Shown here: positions 54,486 to 63,220 of the stretch, piece after piece
Position numbering within the stretch: position 1 is the stretch's first letter
Layout of the letters: each line of letters starts with the position of its first letter
Origin: Candidatus Syntrophopropionicum ammoniitolerans
Lineage (GTDB): Bacteria; Bacillota; Desulfotomaculia; Desulfotomaculales; Pelotomaculaceae
Assembly (NCBI GenBank): GCA_013201395.1
Contig: JABMJD010000003.1
Location: 83,540 to 147,539, forward strand
Length of the DNA: 64,000 nt
Reading direction: 5' to 3'
Notes under the pieces: generated by a model
Told to the model about the DNA's origin: nothing
The model's database searches: none
The model's input: the letters and a program-made list of their open reading frames with translations, nothing else
Made by a program: the position numbers and the translations under genes

Positions 54486-55553
54486 TTAACTCCATATTTT
54501 ATCCTCATCAAGATCAGAAACACCTGCTTCGTCGAAGGAAGCCATTTCCCTGATGACCCGGGTGGCAGCTTCAATAATATGCATGGTCAGTGCTGCCCCC
54601 GTCCCTTCCCCCAGGCGCATATTCAGGTTGACTACCGGGGTCAGCTTCAGTTCATCCAACATCAGCCGGTGCCCCTGTTCACCCGACAAATGGGAAGCAA
54701 TTATATATTGCCGCGCTTTGGGCTGCATTTGACATGCCGCCAGTGCTGCCGCAGTGGTGATAAAACCGTCAATTAATACCGGTACCCGCCTGGCAGCGGC
54801 ACCTAATATAACGCCCGCCAATCCGGCAATTTCCAGGCCGCCCACTTTTGCCAGCACATCTAGACCATCCCGGCAGTCGGGTTTATTGATCTCCAGGGCC
54901 TTTTCGATGGCTCTCACCTTGATCTGGAGCACCCGATCATTAACCAGCGTCCCCCGCCCCACAACCTCCTGGGCCGTATAACCACCGATGGCGGCTAAAA
55001 TAGCACTGCTTGGTGTTGTGTTGCCGATGCCCATGTCTCCTGTGGCCAGCAGGCCGGCTCCGCGTTCAATCTCCTCCTGGGCTACTTGAATACCTACCTC
55101 CAGGGCTGTTACTGCTTCCTCCTTTGTCATAGCCGGTCCCCGGGCAATGTTAGCGGTCCCAGCCCGGACCTTTTTTTGCAACAGCCCGGGAAAATCGATG
55201 GGGCTGGCCACTCCAACATCAACCACAACAATCCTGGCCCCGGCATGCTTGGCCAATACCCCAATCCCGGCTACCCCGGCCATAAAAGCCGGCAGCATTT
55301 CGGCAGTAACCTCCTGTGGAGCAATGCTGACCCCTTCCTCCACCACACCGTGGTCACCGGCCATGATTATTACTACCTTTTTTCCCACAGCGGGGTAGGG
55401 CTCTCCGGTAATACCCGCTAACTGCACCACTATTTCCTCCAGAATACCCAGGCTCCCCGGAGGTTTAATCAGGCTGTCCAGTCTGCGCTGGGCCGCTGCC
55501 ATCGCCCGGTTGTCCAAGTCACCGATTTCTTTCAGGGTTCTGACCAACAACAT
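54486..55553 (-). CDS. cobT: Nicotinate-nucleotide:dimethylbenzimidazole phosphoribosyltransferase
   Basis: A 355-residue CobT that activates the lower ligand of cobalamin. Signatures are RLDSLIKPPGSLGILEEIV, VIMAGDHGVVEEGVS, GDMGIGNTTPSSAIL, LIDGFITTAAALAA and the catalytic Glu in RLGEGTGAALTM. The start is ATG 55553 behind AAGGAGAGAAAGG. It is alone behind a cobalamin riboswitch; no other cob genes are near. Confidence 0.97.
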   Translation of the reverse strand: MLLVRTLKEIGDLDNRAMAAAQRRLDSLIKPPGSLGILEEIVVQLAGITGEPYPAVGKKVVIIMAGDHGVVEEGVSIAPQEVTAEMLPAFMAGVAGIGVLAKHAGARIVVVDVGVASPIDFPGLLQKKVRAGTANIARGPAMTKEEAVTALEVGIQVAQEEIERGAGLLATGDMGIGNTTPSSAILAAIGGYTAQEVVGRGTLVNDRVLQIKVRAIEKALEINKPDCRDGLDVLAKVGGLEIAGLAGVILGAAARRVPVLIDGFITTAAALAACQMQPKARQYIIASHLSGEQGHRLMLDELKLTPVVNLNMRLGEGTGAALTMHIIEAATRVIREMASFDEAGVSDLDEDKIWS

Positions 55554-55640
55554 GTCCTTTCTCTCCTTTCATATTATGAGCTAATGCTGCCCATTGGTTA
55601 CAGGGTGCCTGGCCTCAATATGGTAAAATATGATCAGAAC

Positions 55641-55669
55641 AAAAAAAACCACAGCCTATAAAGCCGTGG
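55641..55669 (-). terminator. Expression-platform terminator of the cobalamin riboswitch
   Basis: On the minus strand CCACGGC and GGCTGTGG form a stem (one G-U pair), followed by TTTTTTTT. It lies between the aptamer and cobT. Confidence 0.85.
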
Positions 55670-55721
55670 ATTTTTCCATCATCCTCCGGGACGCCCTTTC
55701 CCCGTGGGCATTGATTCTAAC

Positions 55722-55876
55722 AGGCAGGTCTCCTGGCTTCGTTCATGGTCCGGCGCAGCCTTCCCGTGTTGATACACAGTGGCTTGATGCGGCAGACTCC
55801 CGGTGACAGTGGCGGGACCGCTCAGGACTTGCACCTGATTCCCTATTCTCCCTTGCAGGCACCTGTTAGCGCAAAT
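55722..55876 (-). ncRNA. Cobalamin riboswitch aptamer
   Basis: The minus strand has the conserved blocks ACAGGTGCCTGCAAGGGAG, GGGAATCAGGTGCAAGTCC, TGAGCGGTCCCGCCACTGT, CCGGGAGTCTGCCGC and GAAGCCAGGAGACCTGCC in the right order. It senses adenosylcobalamin or a related corrinoid and controls cobT. Confidence 0.96.
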
Positions 55877-55974
55877 ATTATTTTGATCATTGTTATGCTT
55901 TGTTCGATATAATATTTCTCCAAACTATCAGTTTTACCTGCTATCTGGAAAATTATTTTGACCCTATTATTATT

Positions 55975-58635
55975 CTACGGGTGCACCGCCCACCAGTTTA
56001 ACACCCGGCCCAGAGCCACAGCCATTTCCCCACGGGTTACTCCCGCCATGGGGTTAAAATACCCTTCGCTGCCCTGCAGAATACCGGCGCCCGCTGTCCT
56101 GCTAACTGCACTAAAGGCAAAATCCGGTATCTTGCCTGCATCCAGGAATGTCATCCCGCTATCTGCTACCGGAAGTGCTAAAGCCCGGTCAATCATCACC
56201 GCCATTTCACTCCTGGTAATACCGGCCCCCGGCCTATATGTCCCATCAGGATAACCGCTGACTACCCCGCGAAAAACTGCCTTTGCCACCGCTGACTGGG
56301 CCCATACTGGGATGTCATCCCTAAAACCAGGTGGGTTTTGTGGCTGGGGCCATTGCAGCACAGCGGCCAGGGCTTGAGCAAATTGGGCCCTGGTTACAGG
56401 CTCTGCGGGCTTGAAAGTATAATCAGGGAAACCCGCCAGTATCCCGCCGGCCGCCAGTTTGCTAATTGAAGAATCCGCCCAATGGCCGGCCGTGTCTTTA
56501 AACTGGGGCTTGGGCCGGCGGTCGTCAACCAGCACCAGACGGCCAACCCCCCATACCCGGGCAGAAATGGTCCTGATGCTTCCATCTATTACAATCCTGG
56601 CCGGCTGTTCCAGCCATTTTTCCGTAATATCATCATAGAGCATTATTAATGGGCGGTGGTTGAGCACATCCTCATCATACAGCCAGTTAACAATCAGGGG
56701 ATTATTGAGGATCACATCCTGCCCAACCGCCGGTCGCAGGTTCATAGCACCTTGAACATATACTCCCTCCGGGACATCGGAAAAATTGGACTCACGGCTC
56801 AGTCGGAATTCAGCCTGGCTGCTGGTGGTTCCGGCAGGGAACCGCACCTCAACCCAATCATCCATTGAGACACTGGTATCCTCCTCGGGATTAACATTAA
56901 CCTCCTGCCAGGGTGGTTGCACAGTGACCGGCACCGTAGCGGTCAATCCCTGGAAGGTAGCAGTAATCAGCCCGGTAATAGTATTTTGTCCCGCCGTAAA
57001 TTTACCATCAACAATTTGCCCCACTGCGCTATCTACACTCCAGATCACATCCACTGGCTGCAAATCAAAGGTCTCACCGCTATATGTTCTTACCTGCAAT
57101 GATAGTGAAGCGGATTGTCCCGGTTCGATTTTTAGCCTTTCGGGACTGATGGCCAGCTTGGCAATCATCTCCGGCCCGATTACCCGCACAGTGGCTGTGC
57201 CGCTGGCCGGGCCCAGGGATGCAGTAACAGTAACAGTGCTTCCGGCGCCGGCAGCAGTAAATTCATTGCCTCGGAAATCACCAGCCCCATCCGGGACGGA
57301 AAAGGCAACGCCATCGGTGGATACCCGTACTGGGTTATAATACTGGTCATAGCCTTTAACTGTATATTTACCTCTGGTACCGGCCAGCAGAACATCAGGT
57401 CCATTAACAATCAGACCATCCGGTGTTCCCGGCGGTGCCATTGAATAAACAGCCAGGGCATCTGGTACTTGTCGCTGACTGGATCCCTGGGGCCGGTTGA
57501 CCAGGCTGGCGTCGAAGTCACCCAAATGGCGCGTCGCCAGTGTAGTGGAACCGCCGCCATCAAGATTTACCGCCCGCCAAACACCAATAGAAATTAAAAA
57601 TTGGGCCAGTTCCTCTTGGGTCATCCCCACGCTGAGAACCCCTGCACTGGGATCGGTATATTTTTCCACAGCCACCAGGTAGAGGGTGTTCCCGTCCCTT
57701 GATACACCCACTGCTGTGCGCGCATGCTTACCAGTAATATTTTGCGTGAAATAAGCAGGCAATTGTCCATCCTGCACCAACATGGCTTGTCCACCAACAG
57801 CAGCAAAAAGGTTATTGCCGCCAGGAGCCACCGCGTAGGTGTAACTGACGGTAGAGCCGGGCTGCAGGTTGTCAAGAATAAACTGTGCCGCCGCCCCATG
57901 TCCCTGTAGTATGTATCCGTCAGCCGGGATGGGCACACCAGGTTGATCAGTTAAAACACGCTGTACCACACCATCCTGCACCACTGCCTCCACCACACCG
58001 GTAAGGCCGGATAGCCGGCCCCTGCTGGTCGTGCCCCAAAGGGGGTTATACAGGTTTAGGGCTTCCACATCGGCAGACAGGCCCGATGGCAGGAGATAGT
58101 CGGGTTTGTTGATACCGGCCAGGATAAAGCTGTTTCCATTGGCTGCCGTCACATGCCCGGCAAAATCAAAAATTTCAATTAGTGGTGCCTTATCTATTGT
58201 CAGGCCAAAACCATACATGTCGTTTCTACGAGCAGGGCTTTCTACCAGCTTTCCACCCGAGTAAGCCAGACCAATAGTACGTCCACTGGTCATCATTTGA
58301 AAATAATCACCGTTGATAGCAGCCACCGCCCCAGTACGCCGCGCCATTTCGGTCACATTCTGGTTTTTGTTTAACGTGCCGTCGCTGCCGATAATTGTGT
58401 CTATTTTGAGTAGGGGCTCCCTAAGGTCGGCTTGGATAATGTACACATTTAGCGGCCCGCCATCTGTTTTCATCCGCACAGTTTGCAGAGAAGCACCCTG
58501 GGTGATTGTTTCTTCCTCGCTGGTTTTTGTAATTACCTGATAGGCCTCAGCCCCCACCGGTGTTAACAGTGAAACCACCGAACAGGCTAGAAATAAGCCC
58601 AGGCCGAGGACTATAGCAAAGCATTTTTGGCGCAA
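55975..58635 (-). CDS. Exported phosphodiester glycosidase-like protein with Ig-like and SLH domains
   Basis: An 886-residue surface protein. A signal peptide (about 1-31, cut after GAEA) is followed by a phosphodiester glycosidase (NAGPA-like) domain at about 85-400, with AAINGDYFQM, KHARTAVGVSRDG and WRAVNLDGGGSTTLATR. Two Ig-like regions follow (about 410-600), then a beta-rich part and three S-layer homology domains at the end (GHWADSSISKLAAGGILAGF, VWAQSAVAKAVFRGVVSGY, FAFSAVSRTAGAGILQG). It probably attaches to secondary wall polymer and acts on glycan phosphodiesters. The start is TTG 58635 behind AAAGGGGGAA; upstream in-frame codons are not signal-like. Confidence 0.85.
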   Translation of the reverse strand: MRQKCFAIVLGLGLFLACSVVSLLTPVGAEAYQVITKTSEEETITQGASLQTVRMKTDGGPLNVYIIQADLREPLLKIDTIIGSDGTLNKNQNVTEMARRTGAVAAINGDYFQMMTSGRTIGLAYSGGKLVESPARRNDMYGFGLTIDKAPLIEIFDFAGHVTAANGNSFILAGINKPDYLLPSGLSADVEALNLYNPLWGTTSRGRLSGLTGVVEAVVQDGVVQRVLTDQPGVPIPADGYILQGHGAAAQFILDNLQPGSTVSYTYAVAPGGNNLFAAVGGQAMLVQDGQLPAYFTQNITGKHARTAVGVSRDGNTLYLVAVEKYTDPSAGVLSVGMTQEELAQFLISIGVWRAVNLDGGGSTTLATRHLGDFDASLVNRPQGSSQRQVPDALAVYSMAPPGTPDGLIVNGPDVLLAGTRGKYTVKGYDQYYNPVRVSTDGVAFSVPDGAGDFRGNEFTAAGAGSTVTVTASLGPASGTATVRVIGPEMIAKLAISPERLKIEPGQSASLSLQVRTYSGETFDLQPVDVIWSVDSAVGQIVDGKFTAGQNTITGLITATFQGLTATVPVTVQPPWQEVNVNPEEDTSVSMDDWVEVRFPAGTTSSQAEFRLSRESNFSDVPEGVYVQGAMNLRPAVGQDVILNNPLIVNWLYDEDVLNHRPLIMLYDDITEKWLEQPARIVIDGSIRTISARVWGVGRLVLVDDRRPKPQFKDTAGHWADSSISKLAAGGILAGFPDYTFKPAEPVTRAQFAQALAAVLQWPQPQNPPGFRDDIPVWAQSAVAKAVFRGVVSGYPDGTYRPGAGITRSEMAVMIDRALALPVADSGMTFLDAGKIPDFAFSAVSRTAGAGILQGSEGYFNPMAGVTRGEMAVALGRVLNWWAVHP

Positions 58636-58801
58636 AAAAATTCCCCCTTTATGGTAATGGTCACCCCGGCAACAGGATCTGGAATAGCCCCTAGAAAAGG
58701 AGCACAGTCTTTTTATCCCGGGGAAATATTTCATTATCTCCTAAATTATAGACCAAATGATTTTAATACTCAAAGTGGTATATGTCGACATAACAACCAA
58801 A

Positions 58802-58847
58802 AAAGTTATATGATTGCTAATTATTTTCATTAGCATCATATAACTTT
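58802..58847 (-). terminator. Terminator after the YchF-like gene
   Basis: AAAGTTATATGATTGCTAAT and its near-perfect complement form a stem of about 19 bp (one bulge) around TATTTTC; on the minus strand TTTTTTGG follows. Confidence 0.85.
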
Positions 58848-58890
58848 CATTTTCAAAATCAGCTATTGGGGGATCCTATGTCCCATTGAT

Positions 58891-59985
58891 TTAAACGTTG
58901 AAGCGGAAGTTTATTATGTCACCGTCCTGGACCAGGTAGTCTTTGCCTTCCAACCGGCTCAGCCCCTTTTCCTTTACCTTCACCATACTGCCCAGGCCTT
59001 TTAGATCCTGATACTGAACAACCTCAGCCCTGATGAATCCCCTTTCGATGTCTGAATGGATTTTGCCTGCTGCCGACCTGGCGTTGGTGTCCCTATGGAT
59101 TGTCCAGGCCTTCACCTCATCGGCGCCTACTGTGAGAAAAGAAATAAGCCCCAGGTAATCATAGGCGGCCCGGGCCAGGCGATCGATACCGGATTCATTG
59201 ATATCCAGATCAGCCATAAACAGTTCTCTGTCTTCAGGGGGTAACTGGCTGATTTCCATTTCGATTCTGCCGCAAATCTCCAGGCAAGGCAGGTTCCGTT
59301 GGGCAGCATAGGCCACCACCTGTTCCTGGCCTGGATAGGATCGGGTCTTGTATTGCTGTTCATCCATATTGATCACCAGTAATATGGGTTTTTCGGTGAG
59401 GAAACCAAAGTTTTTTAAAACCATTTTTTCCTCTTCATCTAATTCCAGTTGGGCTATCGATTTTTCATTTTCCAGGGCCTCCAAGCATTTCTCCAGCACC
59501 ACCAACTCAAAAACATGTTCCTTTTTTATCTTTTTACCGCTTTTAATTCTCTCGATCCGCTTCTCAACAACCTCCATATCAGCCAGGAGAAGCTCGGTGT
59601 TGATAGTTTCAATATCCCCCAGGGGATTGACTGCACCGTCCACATGGGGTACCTGGTCATTGGTAAAAGCGCGCACGATATGGACCAGCAGGTCCACATT
59701 TCTAATGGAATTTAAAAACTGGTTACCCACACCCTCACCCAGACTAGACCCTTGTACCAACCCAGGCACATCGCTAAACAAGATCGTGGCATGAATAGTC
59801 TTGCGCGGCTTGTATAGGTCACTGAGGAAATCAACCCTGGGATCGGCTACCACGGCCACCCGGGAATTTGTTTCCGTTTTGCCGGTGAGATAATTTGACG
59901 TCTCCGCATCGGCACCGGTGAGCAGGTTAAAGATGGTAGTTTTGCCTACCATCGGCAGACCAATTAAACCACAATTTAGATTCAT
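58891..59985 (-). CDS. ychF: YchF/Obg-family nucleotide-binding protein, divergent form
   Basis: A 364-residue YchF-type P-loop protein: N-terminal G domain, coiled-coil arm (about 135-200) and C-terminal TGS domain (SFLTVGADEVKAWTIHRDT, AAGKIHSDIERGFIRAEVV in 19 residues). YchF binds ATP and ribosomes in stress responses. The P-loop reads GLPMVGKTTIFNLLTG where the usual form is GLPNVGKSTLFNAL, so this may be a second, divergent YchF. The start is ATG 59985 behind CAGGTGATAA. It follows the Cys-rich gene by 17 bases. Confidence 0.88.
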   Translation of the reverse strand: MNLNCGLIGLPMVGKTTIFNLLTGADAETSNYLTGKTETNSRVAVVADPRVDFLSDLYKPRKTIHATILFSDVPGLVQGSSLGEGVGNQFLNSIRNVDLLVHIVRAFTNDQVPHVDGAVNPLGDIETINTELLLADMEVVEKRIERIKSGKKIKKEHVFELVVLEKCLEALENEKSIAQLELDEEEKMVLKNFGFLTEKPILLVINMDEQQYKTRSYPGQEQVVAYAAQRNLPCLEICGRIEMEISQLPPEDRELFMADLDINESGIDRLARAAYDYLGLISFLTVGADEVKAWTIHRDTNARSAAGKIHSDIERGFIRAEVVQYQDLKGLGSMVKVKEKGLSRLEGKDYLVQDGDIINFRFNV

Positions 59986-60002
59986 AGTTATCACCTGTTA
60001 TT

Positions 60003-60191
60003 TTAATTTATATCAGCCCCCCAGCAGCTACGGCCGCCGGTGGTTTTTTCACCCCATTCATTAATGGTGCCCCTGGGAGTAAATTTTTCACAGGGTCCAT
60101 CCGCCGGATCCGCCGGTTTTTTTGTCACCTCGCACATACCAGCTGCAAAAAATCGCCACACTTTAAAAAACGCACATTCCTTACAGTGCAT
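60003..60191 (-). CDS. Small cysteine-rich protein
   Basis: I do not recognise this 62-residue protein. Five Cys are seen: MHCKECAFFK at the start, GMCEVTKKP, GPCEKFTPRG and RSCWGADIN at the end. The pattern suggests a zinc or iron-sulfur site. The ATG at 60191 has GGGGGTGG just upstream, good support for translation. It sits between murI and the YchF-like gene in the same direction. A perfect 14-base palindrome CTATCTATAGATAG lies at 60218-60231 upstream. Confidence 0.7.
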   Translation of the reverse strand: MHCKECAFFKVWRFFAAGMCEVTKKPADPADGPCEKFTPRGTINEWGEKTTGGRSCWGADIN

Positions 60192-60280
60192 GTAGCCACC
60201 CCCGAAAATTTAAAAATCTATCTATAGATAGTTGGGCACCTGGAGGTTAAATATGAACATATCAACAACACACTAAAGCA

Positions 60281-61078
60281 CTAAACCTCTTTTTTAGTTA
60301 CCTGCAGATCCTGTTTCCCCCAAAGAAGAGCCAGCACCGGTTCCACAAATTTTGGATCCCCACTGGTGAAAAAGGATTCACTGCCGGCCGACCTGGTGTT
60401 TTCCCCCGGAAAATCATTTTCCAGCACCCGGGCCACCTGCCTGGCAACCCCCTCCCCGCTGTCAATCACCTTAATATCATCACCGGCCAGCCTTTCGATT
60501 ACCGGCCGCAGAAAGGGATAGTGGGTACAACCAAGAATAATAGTGTCTACCCCCTTAGCCAACAGTTTATCCAGGTAACCACTGATTAGTCTCTCTGTTT
60601 CCTCGTTGTCCCACCGGCCTGATTCCACTATTTCCACCAGACCGGGACAGGGCTGGGCATATATCTGCAACCCTTTCCCGTACCTCTTTATCAGAGAGTC
60701 GAATCTTTCCCCCACCAGGGTCACCCCGGTGGCGATAACGCCAATTTTGCCGTTAACCGTTGCCGCTGCCGCCGGTTTAACAGCAGGCTCAACACCGATG
60801 ACCGGCATATTGTATTTTTCCCGTACTGCCTCCAGGGCCGCAGCCGAGGTTGTATTGCTGGCGATCACAATGAGTTTAACTCCCTGGCTGATTAAAAAGT
60901 CACAAATAGCATAAGCCCGGCCGCGTATAATTTCTACCGGCTTGGCTCCATAGGGGCAGTGGGCTGAATCAGCAAAGTAAACCAGGTCTTCCGCCGGCAG
61001 CAGGCGGCGAACCTCCTTCATTACTGACAGGCCACCAAAGCCAGAATCAAAAAGTCCTATTTTCCACAAGCTAGTCAT
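60281..61078 (-). CDS. murI: Glutamate racemase-like protein with Ser at the first catalytic Cys
   Basis: A 265-residue Asp/Glu racemase family protein. MurI makes D-glutamate for peptidoglycan by a two-Cys mechanism. Here IGLFDSGFGGLSV, the PYG motif in ADSAHCPYGAK and the second Cys in IILGCTHYPFL are present, but the first catalytic Cys (usually CNTxSA) is Ser74 in VIASNTTSAAALEAV, codon AGC at 60857-60859. This could weaken or change racemase activity. The start is ATG 61078 behind GAGGTG. A terminator at 61187-61212 separates it from the oxidoreductase. Confidence 0.85.
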   Translation of the reverse strand: MTSLWKIGLFDSGFGGLSVMKEVRRLLPAEDLVYFADSAHCPYGAKPVEIIRGRAYAICDFLISQGVKLIVIASNTTSAAALEAVREKYNMPVIGVEPAVKPAAAATVNGKIGVIATGVTLVGERFDSLIKRYGKGLQIYAQPCPGLVEIVESGRWDNEETERLISGYLDKLLAKGVDTIILGCTHYPFLRPVIERLAGDDIKVIDSGEGVARQVARVLENDFPGENTRSAGSESFFTSGDPKFVEPVLALLWGKQDLQVTKKEV

Positions 61079-61186
61079 AGTTAACACCTCAAATACAAAT
61101 CCGCAATTATTTTGCTGGTTTTACAAAAGACCCCTTAATTAGTTTATACAGTTGGGCGCTGTTTCCTGCCTTAAAATAATCATTAA

Positions 61187-61212
61187 CAAAAAAGCCCCTC
61201 CCCAGGGGCTTG
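61187..61212 (-). terminator. Terminator after the oxidoreductase gene
   Basis: On the minus strand AAGCCCCT and AGGGGCTT form an 8-bp stem around a four-base loop, followed by TTTTTTG. The bases from 61213 to 61308 hold no gene. Confidence 0.88.
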
Positions 61213-61308
61213 TGATTGTAAAAATAAGGCTATATGGTTCCGGATAAATTTAGAAATCAATGCAGGCCAAGAGATCGTATCCTCCTTATCAGGTTAGACC
61301 TCGAGCAG

Positions 61309-62401
61309 CTATAGCTGGTGGTGGTAGGAATAGTTTTCTTCTGCCGGGTGATAGATAGGCCGATAGTCATAACTACGGTCAACCTCAACAATTTTTTCTT
61401 CTTCAATGGATTTAATCACATCAAAAATCATTTTAGCGTCACCAAATTCCATTTCCGGGGTTACTGTTATGGGTTCTTTACCCATCGCCGCCTGGTAAAA
61501 ATTAAGCAACTCGTTATAATAGCCCCGCTGAGGCCGGTAGGGAATCAGCTCATGGGTACCCGTCATTATGGCTGACATTGATTGTGCCACAGTCTCTTTC
61601 CTCTAGATAAATCATCCCCGTGGAGCCAAATATACGCAAGCCGATCAAGGGACGCTGCATTTCCTTCCCCGTGGAGAAAAAGGAAAAGGTACCGACCAGG
61701 CCGCTTTTAAATAAGATGTTGACGCAAACAACTGAATAGGGGGCGAAATTCATCATTTGTTCTCTGCCAAAAGCCTGTACCCGCTCTACTGCGCCGAAAA
61801 TATGCCGTAGAGCGGCCAAATCGTGGACACCTGTATCCAGCAAGGCACCGCCTCTAAAATCAGCATACTGACGCCATTCCCGAGCGGGGAATTTGTCCTG
61901 AAGCATATCCTCCGGAAAATTTACCACCCTGTTTTGAATAAAATAAAAAATGTCACCAACCTTTTTAGTCCTGACCATATCCCGGATGATTTCTATTTCT
62001 TCGTTATGCCGATAGTTTTCGGCAATCATTATTGGAATGCCGTATTTTCGCGGCAGTTCTGCGTGAGCCCGGGCCTGTTTGAGGTTTGGCGCCAGTGGTT
62101 TTTCACAAATAATGGGCTTTCCGGCTATAGAAGCCACGGCATCTGTTACCTCATAATTTTTCTCAATGGGCACCATGATGTCAAAAAGATCAATATCCTT
62201 GCGGGCTGCTATTTCCCGATAATCAGTATAGACGTTTTGCGGATCGAGGCCAATTTTGTGGGCCCATTTTTCTGCTTTAAAAAGATCTAGATCACAAATA
62301 GCCACAATTTCGTATTTATCCGCCAGTTCCTGGTAAGCAGGATAATGTAGTTTTTCAAAGGCCATACCGCTGCCAATAATGCCCACCCGCAGCCTGTTCA
62401 A
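61309..62401 (-). pseudogene. Gfo/Idh/MocA-family oxidoreductase with a frameshift
   Basis: A Gfo/Idh/MocA NAD-dependent dehydrogenase of about 363 residues split by one frameshift. The first part (62401 down to about 61550) has the nucleotide fold LRVGIIGSGMAFEKLHYPAY, the EKP motif in PIICEKPLAPNLKQA and DTGVHDLAALRHIFG. It ends in ERDCGTINVSHNDG and a stop; the other frame resumes HELIPYRPQRGYYNELLNFY to 61309. Removing one base from the C-run at 61559-61561 (GGG on the coding strand) restores NDGTHELIP. This is a real mutation or a sequencing error. The start is TTG 62401 behind TTGGAGGG. Substrate unknown, probably a sugar or cyclitol. Confidence 0.85.
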
Positions 62402-62601
62402 GTTTTTTCCCTCCAATGGTTATTTTCATTTTATTATGCAACCTGTCGGAAAAAATATACTGAAAAGCCAGGTGAATAAAAAGGGGTTTCACCGGCTACA
62501 AAGAAAATATTTGATCATGTAATACCAGGATCTGTAGTGGGGACGAATACTTAAGCCGAGCCCGACTATAAAATAAGAGGATTGAAGCGGAGGGATTTTA
62601 T

Positions 62602-63177
62602 TTGTTAAAAAGCTTTCAGGAGGTGGGGCGGGACCTTTTCCTGGCTGGTTTGAATAATTCTCACAGTGGAAATTTAAGTTTGCGCCGGGCTGACCGAATT
62701 GTTATCACCGGGAAGGGAGCAATGTTGGGGCGTCTGGAAGAAAAGGATCTAATAGAAACGGCTCTGGTCGGCCAAGACAGTAACACTAGTTTGGCTTCCA
62801 CAGAGATTATTGTGCACAGAGCCATTTACCAGCACACCGGCAGTTTGGCCATTGTTCATGCCCACCCGGTGTACGCTATTAGCCTCTCTTTATTGCTAGA
62901 GGAAATTATACCGATAGATGCTGAGGGAACTTATTTGCTAGATAGGATTCCTGTCCTAGAAGCAAAGGTTTCTATTGGGTCCCCAGAAGTAGAAGAAAAA
63001 CTGCCGGCATTGCTTCAAAATCACAAAATTGCCTTGGTGCGTGGTCACGGCAGCTTTGCTATCGGGGATACCCTGGAGGAAGCCTATCACTGGACTTCTT
63101 GTCTGGAAAGTATATGCCGCATCATTTACCTCACCCGGACCTTGCAAAAATGTTTAGAAAACGATAGTTTGCAGTAA
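62602..63177 (+). CDS. Class II aldolase/adducin-like protein
   Basis: A 191-residue protein of the L-fuculose-phosphate aldolase/adducin fold. NNSHSGNLSLR at the N-terminus is the phosphate site, ASTEIIVHRAIYQ carries the acidic residue, IVHAHPVYAISLSL holds two metal His, and RGHGSFAIGDTLEEAYHW the third. It may cleave a sugar phosphate, or serve as the class II aldolase that some bacteria use on methylthioribulose-phosphate-type compounds (speculative link to mtnA). The start is TTG 62602 behind GCGGAGGG. It diverges from the oxidoreductase; the 200-base gap has an inverted repeat at 62468-62497. Confidence 0.85.
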   Translation: MLKSFQEVGRDLFLAGLNNSHSGNLSLRRADRIVITGKGAMLGRLEEKDLIETALVGQDSNTSLASTEIIVHRAIYQHTGSLAIVHAHPVYAISLSLLLEEIIPIDAEGTYLLDRIPVLEAKVSIGSPEVEEKLPALLQNHKIALVRGHGSFAIGDTLEEAYHWTSCLESICRIIYLTRTLQKCLENDSLQ

Positions 63178-63220
63178 TCAGCATTATAATAACTTTGCGC
63201 CCAAGAAAGGAATGGCTGGG

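Noticed and set aside
60253..60276. Plus-strand 7-codon frame with GGAGGT upstream
   Set aside because: Too short, and no plus-strand gene follows that a leader could control.
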